27,482 nt of DNA from Aurantibrevibacter sp041749595 (GTDB lineage Bacteria > Bacteroidota > Bacteroidia > Flavobacteriales > Flavobacteriaceae). Positions within the stretch are counted from its first letter, which is position 1. Each line of letters begins with the position of its first letter. Shown piece by piece: positions 1 to 7,581 of the stretch. The DNA lies in assembly GCA_041749595.1 (NCBI GenBank), contig JBGTBA010000037.1:1-27482 (forward strand), in the 5' to 3' direction. Below the pieces are notes generated by a model. It saw only the letters and a list, made by a program, of their open reading frames with translations, was not told the DNA's origin and made no database searches. Made by a program: the position numbers and the translations under genes.

Positions 1-1
1 T

Positions 2-94
2 GGAACCACATTCACAGCAACCACAATTTATAAATTACTTGATAAAATTGGCCTGGAATTCCAGAATGGAGAAGGGTATGTTTCACGAAAATAA
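2..94 (+). CDS. 3' end of an unidentified gene entering from the left
   Basis: Frame 2 is open from the window edge to a TAA at 92-94 and encodes 30 residues ending in QNGEGYVSRK. The residues have a normal protein-like composition. The fragment is too short to assign a family. It converges with the minus-strand lipoprotein stub at 119-232, only 24 bases away, which is tighter than a normal gene boundary with a terminator. It could also be a chance open frame. Confidence 0.3.
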   Translation, partial: GTTFTATTIYKLLDKIGLEFQNGEGYVSRK

Positions 95-118
95 TTCGTG
101 TAAATAATTAGTTATTTT

Positions 119-232
119 TCACCAAAAGTGACGAAGAACCTCATCCGATCCGGAACAACTTAATAATGATACAGCAGGAATGCCTATTAAAATTCCCGCA
201 GACGTCTTCTTGATAAAAGTTTTTCTATCCAT
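119..232 (-). pseudogene. N-terminal stub of a lipoprotein gene
   Basis: An ATG at 232-230 opens a 37-codon frame. It begins MDRKTFIKKTSAGILIGIPA, which is a good lipoprotein export signal: basic residues, a hydrophobic core, then a lipobox LLSC with the candidate lipidated Cys at about residue 26. The mature part is only SGSDEVLRHFW before a TGA at 119-121, far too short for a normal secreted protein. Signals of this MDRK-FIKK form are common on Bacteroidota lipoproteins. The stub follows the DUF5777 gene by 46 bases on the same strand, so it probably was the third gene of that operon, now truncated by a deletion or frameshift. A genuine very short lipoprotein is the alternative. Confidence 0.42.
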
Positions 233-278
233 GACTAAATTATATTAGGTTAATAAATGAGTTATATGAATTTAATTT

Positions 279-1199
279 TTAGTCACTACTGTTCAAGTTT
301 GAGGGGGCATTTTTAGGACCCAAATAGAAATTTCTTGAAATTGAAAACCCGAATCGCACGCCACCATCTCTCCATGATTTATCGTTATTAGGAATAAAAT
401 TGTTTTCTGTAACATATGGGGCATTCTGAAAATTAAGGCTAAAAACATGCCCTCCTGTTTCTATTTCAAGGCCAACACCCAAGGGGTTGAAATATTCGGT
501 GTTCAGATTGCTAGGTCTATCTAGCCCATTTACCCACACGTAGTCCGCAATAATGGAAATTCTTCGGGTAATTTTAAAACGCCCTCCCATTCCCAGAACA
601 GAAAAACGTTCCCGATCCCCCGGATCCTCTAAATGCGCTCTTAAAAAATATCCTGGATTCAACATAAGGGACAAGGAAGGGGAATTTTTTTTTGCCACAA
701 TGACCTCTAAAAAATGGGATATCCTATCCGATCCATCATTAAATTCATTGGGAGATAACTCTTTTCGAGTGATCCAGCTGGTCTGGCCAAAAAGAGTGAC
801 CGAAATAGGCATTCCTCCTTCCCGTTGATGGAAAAGACCGTATTTCACCTAAAAATTGTAGGTTTCATTATACCTGCTTCTCCCGGTCCCTATGGTTAGG
901 TCGTTCGTAACCCCGTAATCAAATCCAAGATGTATATCCGTTGCGGTATCCAGATCAAACAATGAACGGGAACCGCCAAATTCTCCACCAATATCCCCGA
1001 ATCTATGTCCTACCCAAAAGGCAAGATTCTGTTTTTTTTGTAGCTCACTGGTTTGGAGCAATACCAGTTTCGGGCTTTTAAAAATAGCCATCACCAATTC
1101 TTGGTCTTCTTGCTGTAAGTCTTCCATCAGGGAATTCACATCTTGTCCATAGGAAACAAGGACAAAAACGAAGAAAAACAGGAGGAAAAGCTTTCTCAT
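279..1199 (-). pseudogene. DUF5777-family beta-barrel protein, broken by an in-frame TAG
   Basis: Two adjacent open frames (1199-849 and 848-279) lie in exactly the same phase and are separated only by a TAG at 851-849. Joined, they give about 306 residues, close to the usual length of DUF5777 proteins. The first part has a signal peptide (MRKLFLLFFFVFVLVSYGQ) and the family features FKSPKLVLLQTSE, WVGHRFGDIGGE and LGFDYGVTNDLTIGTGRS. The second part continues with LGMGGRFKITRRISIIADYVW and IETGGHVFSLNFQNA, ending near FGFSISRNF. The family is predicted to be an outer-membrane or periplasmic beta-barrel of unknown role. The start ATG overlaps the YceI stop as ATGA (1199-1196), so translation was coupled. 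A restart at GTG 848 would lack any export signal, so I read the gene as inactivated. Confidence 0.8.
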
Positions 1200-1789
1200 G
1201 GTATGTGGGGCTTAAAATGGATATCAAGCGAAACCTTAATCACTTCAGCGATATTCCTGAACATAAGTCGGGGTATTTTTATGCCATGATCCTTGCAAAG
1301 GATTTCAAAATTGGTTTCCAAAAAAAATGAATTATTTAAAAATCTAATTTCCGCAGGGATTTCCCGAGATTGGACTGTTCCATGTATTTCGAGATTTCCT
1401 TTGATAACAACCTTTTGGGGATCCAATAAATCGGGATTGGGCAACGGTTGAATATGTCCTGTGAAAATCCCGAAGGGATATTTGTGCGATTCCATATAAT
1501 TTTCATTAAAATGTTCTTGCATTAAGTCCTTTTTGAAGTCGAAACTCCTAATTTTTATCTTGAAGACAATTTCTCCATTTTCAGGATTTAGTACAGAGAT
1601 GCCCGAATCGGAAAAGGCTTCTATATTTTCAATGGGCGCCGATGAATAAAAACTTACTTTTCCTGAACGGGTTTGATACAGGTCTTGCCCTAAAGCCAGT
1701 TGTAGAAAAAACATATAAAAAAACAGATAAAACAAAAAGCTTTTTAACTTTGTAAGCTTAGTTTGATCAATATTTGGCCTATCATCCAT
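1196..1789 (-). CDS. YceI-like periplasmic protein
   Basis: This 197-residue protein has an N-terminal hydrophobic stretch (FLFYLFFYMFFLQLALGQ) that should act as a signal peptide with cleavage near residue 35. The mature part has the lipocalin-like pattern of YceI proteins. The visible features are an early TRSGKVSFYSSAP strand, then a central FDFKKDLMQEHFNENYMES followed by YPFGIFTG, and a later VVIKGNLEIHGTVQSREIPA. YceI proteins bind isoprenoid-type lipids in the periplasm, but this one cannot be assigned a ligand. It is the first gene of a minus-strand operon with the broken DUF5777 gene, joined by an ATGA overlap. An internal ATG at residue 26 is possible but would shorten the signal peptide. 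Confidence 0.85.
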   Translation of the reverse strand: MDDRPNIDQTKLTKLKSFLFYLFFYMFFLQLALGQDLYQTRSGKVSFYSSAPIENIEAFSDSGISVLNPENGEIVFKIKIRSFDFKKDLMQEHFNENYMESHKYPFGIFTGHIQPLPNPDLLDPQKVVIKGNLEIHGTVQSREIPAEIRFLNNSFFLETNFEILCKDHGIKIPRLMFRNIAEVIKVSLDIHFKPHIP

Positions 1790-1833
1790 TTTTAAAAGTT
1801 GGTTTCCCTTGTTCTCTTGCCCCTAATCACTAC

Positions 1834-1863
1834 ATGTAATTCCATTTTAGAATGGAATTACAT
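1834..1863. promoter_or_regulatory. Perfect 13-bp inverted repeat with 4-base loop
   Basis: ATGTAATTCCATT (1834-1846) and AATGGAATTACAT (1851-1863) are exact reverse complements around TTAG. No U-tract follows on either strand, so a terminator is unlikely. The repeat lies 45 bases upstream of the YceI start and 5 bases before a perfect TAAATTTG -7 motif on the plus strand (1868-1875). An operator is the most reasonable reading. Confidence 0.5.
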
Positions 1864-2382
1864 CATTTAAATTTGTGTCGTAGGTTGGGGTTGTCCCACA
1901 AATATTTAACTTAAAATAGAACAGTCCCATGCCGTAAGGTTCACTGAAAAAGCAAAAACGTTCCAATTATCCTTGTGCGTAAATACCAAGCTTACCTTTT
2001 GAAGATGCCCTACAGAGTAAAAGGTTGCGTTGAACTATCCCAGAAATTACAAATTGTGAAATAAATGCCTTGATGTATCTTAGTAGAAAGGCAGGAAAAG
2101 TTTTTTATACGTGGAGAAACAGAATCTCGATTTGCTGGGAATGCTTGAACAAATGTAGATTATCTTTATTCAGAGGCATCTTTTTATTTATAATTGTGCA
2201 TCCGTTGAAAATTCATATTCCCTTTCAGCCGGCTTCTTAAACGACTTTGCTTTGAGGGTATTTAAGACTCTTTCGAGGACCGTAAAAACCTCATCACCAA
2301 AAAATTAATTTGCCTTTTATCGCCCAACTACATAATAATCCCACTGTTTTTTAGTTAAGGTTAGGTACGTATAACAATAACT
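1864..2382. other. Gene-free stretch between divergent operons
   Basis: No convincing gene is present. A plus-strand TAAATTTG at 1868-1875 matches the Bacteroidota -7 consensus, but only very short frames follow, such as a 19-codon frame from ATG 2005. On the minus strand a 38-codon open stretch (about 2289-2176, containing FFGDEVFTVLERVLNT) has protein-like composition but no start and no family I recognise. The region may hold remnants of a lost gene and the promoter of sprE. Confidence 0.4.
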
Positions 2383-4923
2383 TTGAAGCTTTCTAAGAGA
2401 CACACCCTAATTGCCAGTATCATCTGTGTTGTACTAAGTGCCTGTTCTACAAAAAAAGACGCTTTTGTAAACCGCAACTGGCATGCCTTGAACACTAAGT
2501 TCAACACCCTGTACAATGGCAATATAGCCTTTGAAGAAGGCAGGGAGGGGCTCAATGAAACCTACAGGGACAATTACTGGGAAGTGCTTCCGGTGGAGCG
2601 CTTGGAGGTCAAGGATGAAATAAAGCTCGATTCCGAAAACAACAACCCCAAATTCATCATCGCCGAAGAAAAGGCAGCCAAGGCCATACAAAAACACAGT
2701 ATGGACATTAAGGATGTGGAGAAAAACCCGCAAACCGATGAGGCATTTCTACTTTTGGGGAAAGCCCGGTATTTCGATCAAAGGTATATTCCCGCATTGG
2801 AGGCTTTCAACTATATCCTAAGAAAATATGAGCAGAGCGATAAATTGAACGAGGCCACCATTTGGAGGGAAAAAGTGAATATTCGCTTGCAAAACGAGGA
2901 ATTGGCGCTTAAAAATCTTAAACGCCTTCTAAAACAGGAACGTTTAAAAGACCAAGAATACGCCGATGCACGTGCCATGATGGCGCAGGCCTACATTAAC
3001 CTAAAAATCCCGGATACGGCCATCCAACAATTGAAAATAGCATCGGCCTACACTCAAAAATATCCGGAAAAGGGCAGATATTATTATATTATTGGTCAAC
3101 TGTACAATCGGTTGCAGTTTAAGGATAGTGCCAATATTGCTTTTGATAAGGTAATAGCGCTAAATAGAAAATCCCCAAGGGTATATATGATCAATGCCCA
3201 TTTGCAAAAGATCCAAAACACCGCAATAACCGCCGAAAATAAAGCGGATATTTTAGAATATTTGACAGATCTTGAAGAAAATAGGGAAAATAGGCCTTTT
3301 TTGGATAAAATCTATCGGGAGGTGGCCTTGTACCACCTGGCAAATTCATCAGATACTCTCGCTTTGGCCTATTTTAACAAATCCTTAAAAGCGACCCAAA
3401 ACCTGCCCCAGTTGAATGCATTGAACTACGAAAATCTGGCAGAATACAACTTTGAAAAGAACGATTATAAAACTGCGGGGGCCTATTATGACAGTGTACT
3501 AACCAATGTAAAGGAAAACACAAGAAAGTATAGAACCATTAAAAAGAAATCGGACAATTTGGAGGATGTTGTACGCTACGAAGGAGAGGTACAGTACGCG
3601 GACAGTGTTATTACGCTCTATAATTTGCCAAAGGAAGAACAGAGCGCATTTTTTGAACGATATATTGCAGAGATGAAGCGGGTAGAGGAAACCGCCGCCA
3701 AAAAGGAGGAAGAACGGACTACTGCCGGATTTGCAGATTTTGCGAAAACCAAAGGAGGCAAGGAGAACCAAGGCAAATTTTATTTCTACAACATTACCAG
3801 TCTGGGGCATGGAAAGAATGCCTATAAGAGCAAATGGGGAGATCGCCCCCTTGAGGACGATTGGCGATGGGCCAACAAAAATAGGACCCAAATCGCGGAA
3901 GACCAACAGGCAGTGGCAGGTACTCAACCGGAAAAGGCCGCCGAAATTAATGAAGATCAAAAATATTCGGTAGATTTTTACACCTCAAGGATACCGACAG
4001 ACGTAGTTGTTATTGATAGTTTAAAAACAGAACGAAATTTTGCCAATTACCAATTGGGACTTATCTACAAGGAAAAATTCAATGAAAATCTGTTGGCTGC
4101 GGGCAAGTTGGAAGATGTACTGAAATCCAATCCGGAAGAGCGGTTAATACTTCCATCAAAATACAACTTATATAAAATTTACGAGAAAGCCGCCAATCCT
4201 TTAGCCGCTGAAATGAAGGAAAATATTATAAAAAACCACCCAGGTTCCAGATATGCGGAATTATTGTTGAATCCACAGGCTATTTTAGAGGGTAACCAAG
4301 ACAGTCCGGATGCGCGGTACGTCCGCTTGTACAAAATGTACCAAGACCAACACTATTTAAATGTCATTAACGAAGCCGAGGAAAATATAGATAAATATAC
4401 CGGGGATCCCATCGTTCCCAAATTTGAAATGCTAAAAGCAAATGCCATAGGCAGGTTGCAGGGCTATATCGATTTTAAAGAAGCGTTGAACTATGTAGCC
4501 TTGAACTATCCCAACAATCCCGAGGGCAAAAAGGCATCCCAGATGATCGCCGACCAATTACCGAGACTGGAACTCAAGGAATTTTCACAGGAGACAGAAT
4601 CTATTGGAACAGCGAATTGGAAAGTGGTATTTCCTTTTAAAATAAAAGACGACGAAAAGGCACTTAAACTAAAGGAACTCCTTGAAAAGGCGATCAAGGA
4701 TTTAAAATACAAAAACAGTGTATCCAAGGATATTTACGATCTCGAAGATGAGTTTGTAGTTGTGCATGGCTTTAAATCTAAGGATTTTGCGCTGGGGTAT
4801 GCAGAACTCCTAAAAAACAACAAAGATTACCGGGTGGCGTATGGGAATTTCGTAATTTTATCCAACAACTATAAAATCATACAGATACATAAGAATATAG
4901 ACGAGTACAGAAACAGCTTTTAA
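2383..4923 (+). CDS. sprE: SprE/PorW-type TPR lipoprotein of the type IX secretion and gliding system
   Basis: This is an 846-residue lipoprotein: basic N-terminus, hydrophobic core and lipobox LSAC with Cys21. The mature start (STKKDAFVNRNWHALNTKFN, then LYNGNIAFEEG and YWEVLPVERLEV) is the signature of SprE/PorW. These proteins are needed for type IX secretion and, in gliding species, for motility; PorW is thought to link the trans-envelope complex to the outer-membrane complex. Several TPR-like helical pairs follow, for example near residues 117-260 and 315-370, and a second repeat-rich half ends at RNSF. The length fits the family. The only start that keeps the export signal is a TTG at 2383, because an in-frame stop lies 21 bases upstream. 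Bactofilin follows after 19 bases. The gene name rests on family resemblance alone. Confidence 0.85.
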   Translation: MKLSKRHTLIASIICVVLSACSTKKDAFVNRNWHALNTKFNTLYNGNIAFEEGREGLNETYRDNYWEVLPVERLEVKDEIKLDSENNNPKFIIAEEKAAKAIQKHSMDIKDVEKNPQTDEAFLLLGKARYFDQRYIPALEAFNYILRKYEQSDKLNEATIWREKVNIRLQNEELALKNLKRLLKQERLKDQEYADARAMMAQAYINLKIPDTAIQQLKIASAYTQKYPEKGRYYYIIGQLYNRLQFKDSANIAFDKVIALNRKSPRVYMINAHLQKIQNTAITAENKADILEYLTDLEENRENRPFLDKIYREVALYHLANSSDTLALAYFNKSLKATQNLPQLNALNYENLAEYNFEKNDYKTAGAYYDSVLTNVKENTRKYRTIKKKSDNLEDVVRYEGEVQYADSVITLYNLPKEEQSAFFERYIAEMKRVEETAAKKEEERTTAGFADFAKTKGGKENQGKFYFYNITSLGHGKNAYKSKWGDRPLEDDWRWANKNRTQIAEDQQAVAGTQPEKAAEINEDQKYSVDFYTSRIPTDVVVIDSLKTERNFANYQLGLIYKEKFNENLLAAGKLEDVLKSNPEERLILPSKYNLYKIYEKAANPLAAEMKENIIKNHPGSRYAELLLNPQAILEGNQDSPDARYVRLYKMYQDQHYLNVINEAEENIDKYTGDPIVPKFEMLKANAIGRLQGYIDFKEALNYVALNYPNNPEGKKASQMIADQLPRLELKEFSQETESIGTANWKVVFPFKIKDDEKALKLKELLEKAIKDLKYKNSVSKDIYDLEDEFVVVHGFKSKDFALGYAELLKNNKDYRVAYGNFVILSNNYKIIQIHKNIDEYRNSF

Positions 4924-4942
4924 CCCCAAAACCTAGAACGAA

Positions 4943-5380
4943 ATGTTTTCAGATAACAAAAAACCACGAGTTATGACAGAAATAGGCGGACAACCCAACA
5001 GAATTGAAAAGAACACCAAAATTAAAGGAGATATCATTTCAGAAGCCGATTTTAGAATAGACGGAAAATTGGACGGCAACGTAAAAACCTCCGGAAAGGT
5101 CGTTATTGGTAAAGATGGCTATATCCACGGTAAAGTGGAATGCGTCAATGCAGATATAGAAGGCAATTTTAATGGGGAACTTTTGGTGTCGGAGTTATTG
5201 TCCTTAAAGGCCTCTGCGGTCATTGAAGGAACGGTTTCCGTATCTAAATTGGCCGTGGAGCCCGGAGCCACTTTTAATGCGTCATGTAATATGAAGGGCA
5301 AAGGTGGCTCCGCAAGCGGGCCTTCTACCATTGGACAAAGCCCTAATGCAATAAAGAATGAATCCGCAAAAGCCTCCTAA
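4943..5380 (+). CDS. Bactofilin (polymer-forming cytoskeletal protein)
   Basis: This 145-residue protein has the compact bactofilin core from about residue 20 to 120: NRIEKNTKIKGDIISEADFRIDG, then GNVKTSGKVVIGKDGYIHGK, VNADIEGNFNGEL, and KASAVIEGTVSVSKLAVEPG. The regular spacing of G and hydrophobic residues is that of a right-handed beta-helix. Bactofilins self-assemble into filaments at the inner face of the membrane and help with cell shape or localisation of other proteins. The N- and C-terminal tails are polar and low in complexity, as usual. It follows sprE by 19 bases, and its last 23 bases overlap the start of atpZ, so the two are probably translated from one message. Confidence 0.92.
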   Translation: MFSDNKKPRVMTEIGGQPNRIEKNTKIKGDIISEADFRIDGKLDGNVKTSGKVVIGKDGYIHGKVECVNADIEGNFNGELLVSELLSLKASAVIEGTVSVSKLAVEPGATFNASCNMKGKGGSASGPSTIGQSPNAIKNESAKAS

Positions 5381-5588
5381 AAAAACCAGCAACTTAAAAA
5401 ATATTGCTGTACTTTCGGGGATCGCCTTTCAAATGGGAGCCATAATATATCTGGCCTCCAAAGGAGGCAAATGGCTGGATGCACAGTATCAATCCGAAAA
5501 AAACAGCTATACTATAATTGCTACGCTCTTAGGCGTGGCAATTTCAATTTGGGTGGTCCTACGGCAACTAAAGCGGATTAAGTATTGA
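5358..5588 (+). CDS. atpZ: AtpZ/AtpI-family small membrane protein
   Basis: This 76-residue protein has two predicted membrane segments, about residues 16-34 (IAVLSGIAFQMGAIIYLASK) and 50-67 (IIATLLGVAISIWVVL). They are separated by GGKWLDAQYQ, which matches the GxxLD loop of the AtpZ/AtpI family. Members precede ATP synthase operons and help assemble the c ring or the complex, or affect Mg2+ uptake. The ATG at 5358 lies inside the end of the bactofilin gene, a 23-base overlap in another frame. The stop shares one base with the ATG of the next gene. Its position just ahead of atpB supports the assignment. Confidence 0.88.
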   Translation: MNPQKPPKKTSNLKNIAVLSGIAFQMGAIIYLASKGGKWLDAQYQSEKNSYTIIATLLGVAISIWVVLRQLKRIKY

Positions 5589-5980
5589 TGATAAAGACAA
5601 ATCCGGTTTTCTTGTTCCTTGTTTTGCTTACCCTTTTTTTTGGGCTCTTTTTTTCGATCCACTTCAGTATTCTTAAAATTTATGGATTTCCACCTGATGG
5701 CAATAAGATTGTTTTTTCCTATATGGCGAATTTTATGCTTGCGGCATCTATATTTATTGTTCTTTATGCCTTGCGGAACAAACTCAAAGATCAGATTGGT
5801 TTTTTGTTCATGGGCGGCAGTTTATTAAAATTCATGGTGTTTTTTATCTTTTTCTACCCCACATATCGTAATGATGGCGTTATGGACAAACTGGAGTTTG
5901 CCGCATTCTTTGTTCCATACGCCTTGGGACTGCTTATAGAGACTGTTTTTACTGCCCAAATCCTCAAAAAACGGGAATAG
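5588..5980 (+). CDS. DUF6168-type four-helix membrane protein of the atp locus
   Basis: This 130-residue protein has four predicted membrane helices: about residues 7-27 (FLFLVLLTLFFGLFFSIHFS), 42-62, 71-90 (GFLFMGGSLLKFMVFFIFF) and 105-125. It has no catalytic motifs. Proteins of this kind (DUF6168) sit between atpZ and atpB in flavobacteria and probably play the part of AtpI. The ATG at 5588 overlaps the atpZ stop by one base (TGATG), which favours it over the TTG three bases earlier. A gap of 118 bases then separates it from atpB, with a promoter-like motif inside, so it may belong to the sprE-bactofilin-atpZ message rather than to the structural atp message. Confidence 0.75.
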   Translation: MIKTNPVFLFLVLLTLFFGLFFSIHFSILKIYGFPPDGNKIVFSYMANFMLAASIFIVLYALRNKLKDQIGFLFMGGSLLKFMVFFIFFYPTYRNDGVMDKLEFAAFFVPYALGLLIETVFTAQILKKRE

Positions 5981-6057
5981 GCGTTACTGCATAAGAAGTT
6001 CTTAAATAGAGCTAAAATAAACAGCGCAAATGCTTTTTTCTTTTTGAGGGAATAGTT

Positions 6058-6065
6058 TACATTTG
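6058..6065 (+). promoter_or_regulatory. Promoter -7 element for the atpB operon
   Basis: TACATTTG is an exact match to the Bacteroidota -7 consensus TAnnTTTG. It lies 33 bases before the atpB ATG, which would give a leader of about 25-30 bases. No good -33 TTTG is seen at the usual spacing; the sequence there is T-rich. Confidence 0.55.
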
Positions 6066-6098
6066 CACCGATTTTTAGCGACCGATATTTTTTACTAT

Positions 6099-7241
6099 AT
6101 GCAAAATCTTTTTTTTACAAAAATCATCTTGGTTTTTAGCTTACTGTCTGCTGGTTATGGTTTTGCAAGTAGTTCTGAACCAAAACAAGAAGTGCAAAAA
6201 AAAGACCTTAAGTCTGAAATAAAGGAATACATTCAGCACCACTTAAAGGATTCCCACAATTTTTCCTTGTTTTCGTACACCAACGAAAACCATGAACACA
6301 TCTATGTTGGCTTTCCTTTACCCGTAATTTTATGGGACAATGAGCTTAAAATATTTTCGTCTTCCAAATTTCATCATGGCGAAAAAGTGGCTGAGGTAAA
6401 CGGAAGCCATTACAAGTTGTATCACGGTAAAATATACGCCACAGAGGCATCTGGCATCATTAATTACGATGAGGATCACCATCCAACCAATGCCAAACCG
6501 CTGGACTTCTCCATTACGAAAAGCGTCGTCATGATTTTTATCACCGGGCTTCTCATGTTTTGGTTATTCACCGGTCTGGCAAAGTCCTATTCCAAAAATT
6601 CCGGGGTAGCTCAGGGCATAGGCCGGTTTTTTGAACCTATTGTTCTTTATATCAGGGACGATATTGCCAGGCCGAATATTGGCGAAAAGCGGTATAGAAA
6701 ATACATGCCCTATTTACTGACCATTTTCTTCTTTATTTGGTTTTTAAATATTTTTGGACTAACACCTTTGGGCGTAAACGTAACCGGCAATATTGCGATC
6801 ACTTTTGCTTTGGCGTTACTAACCTTTTTATTGACAAATTTTACCGGAACAAAAGATTACTGGAAGCATTTGTTCGATCCTTTGGGCGATTCCATGCCGT
6901 GGATCGCAAAAATTCCTTTGTACATTATATTGGTTCCTATTGAATTATTGGGAATTTTCATTAAACCGTTCTCATTATTGATCCGACTTTACGCCAACAT
7001 GCAGGCAGGACATATTGTGTTGATGAGCTTAATTGGCTTAATGTTTATATTTAAGAGTTGGTTGGGCAGTCCGCTCTCCTTTGGCCTTGCTTTTGCCATT
7101 TCATTGATTGAAATTTTAGTGGCCTTATTACAAGCCTATATCTTTACCATGTTGTCGGCCTTGTATTTTGGCTTTGCCGCCGAAGATCACCAACATGAAG
7201 ATCATGAGCACAAAAGTGAACCTCAATTATCGCATCTGTAA
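6099..7241 (+). CDS. atpB: ATP synthase F0 subunit a
   Basis: This 380-residue protein is the membrane stator subunit that forms the proton half-channels against the c ring. The first 20 or so residues form a signal peptide (MQNLFFTKIILVFSLLSAGY). A polar, His-rich periplasmic region of about 120 residues follows, then five or six membrane helices. The essential arginine lies in LLIRLYANMQAGH, at about residue 296. The long N-terminal region is usual for Bacteroidota and absent in the E. coli protein. The C-terminal tail is also His- and acid-rich (EDHQHEDHEHKSEP). I chose ATG 6099 because the upstream TTG at 6063 lies inside the promoter motif and the protein from 6099 begins with a clean signal peptide. 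Confidence 0.96.
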   Translation: MQNLFFTKIILVFSLLSAGYGFASSSEPKQEVQKKDLKSEIKEYIQHHLKDSHNFSLFSYTNENHEHIYVGFPLPVILWDNELKIFSSSKFHHGEKVAEVNGSHYKLYHGKIYATEASGIINYDEDHHPTNAKPLDFSITKSVVMIFITGLLMFWLFTGLAKSYSKNSGVAQGIGRFFEPIVLYIRDDIARPNIGEKRYRKYMPYLLTIFFFIWFLNIFGLTPLGVNVTGNIAITFALALLTFLLTNFTGTKDYWKHLFDPLGDSMPWIAKIPLYIILVPIELLGIFIKPFSLLIRLYANMQAGHIVLMSLIGLMFIFKSWLGSPLSFGLAFAISLIEILVALLQAYIFTMLSALYFGFAAEDHQHEDHEHKSEPQLSHL

Positions 7242-7303
7242 TAATCTCGGATGGATATTTTAGGTTAAAATGATGAATTTTTAATTTTTAAACTAGATAG
7301 ATT

Positions 7304-7495
7304 ATGGAAGTTCCAGTAATGGTAGGTGCAGGTTTGGTAGTAATTGGTGTAGGTATAGGTATTGGTAGGATCGGTGGATCTGCCATGGACGCCATTGCAC
7401 GTCAGCCTGAAGCTTACGGAAAAATTCAAACAGCGATGCTGATTGCAGCGGCGCTTATTGAAGGTATTGGGTTTGCCGCACTTTTTGCGGTATAA
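7304..7495 (+). CDS. atpE: ATP synthase F0 subunit c
   Basis: This 63-residue protein is the ring subunit that carries protons. It has two glycine-rich membrane helices joined by the polar loop ARQPEAYGK (residues 32-40). The proton-binding carboxylate is Glu53 in ALIEGIGF. The Na+-type signature (Gln in helix 1, and Ser or Thr after the Glu) is missing: Ile and Gly are found there. A proton-driven enzyme is therefore expected. The length is normal for flavobacteria, which have short c subunits. It follows atpB by 62 bases and is followed by a stem-loop at 7509-7543. Confidence 0.97.
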   Translation: MEVPVMVGAGLVVIGVGIGIGRIGGSAMDAIARQPEAYGKIQTAMLIAAALIEGIGFAALFAV

Positions 7496-7508
7496 TTCAG
7501 CATCATCG

Positions 7509-7543
7509 AGCACTGTTCTCAGCGGTTGGTTGCGGGCAGTGCT
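7509..7543 (+). promoter_or_regulatory. Stem-loop between atpE and atpF
   Basis: AGCACTG (7509-7515) and CAGTGCT (7537-7543) pair perfectly around a 21-base G-rich loop, starting 13 bases after the atpE stop. Only a weak TTTATT follows, so it is not a strong terminator. A role in message stability or partial termination, to keep c-subunit production high, would fit its place. Confidence 0.45.
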
Positions 7544-7581
7544 TTATTAAAAATCAAGAAGGCTTTTAAAATCAAAGGAAA

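Noticed and set aside
849..851. TAG recoding (readthrough or pyrrolysine) in the DUF5777 gene
   Set aside because: There is no recoding signal or supporting gene in the window, and a simple nonsense change explains it.
2378..2385. TAACTTTG, an exact -7 promoter match, at the sprE start
   Set aside because: It overlaps the only usable start codon, so a transcript from it would begin inside the gene and lose the export signal.
6063..6098. Extended atpB start at TTG 6063
   Set aside because: The TTG is part of the TACATTTG promoter element and the extra 12 residues precede an otherwise complete signal peptide.
7304..7495. Sodium-driven ATP synthase
   Set aside because: The c subunit lacks the Gln of helix 1 and the Ser/Thr next to Glu53 that bind Na+.
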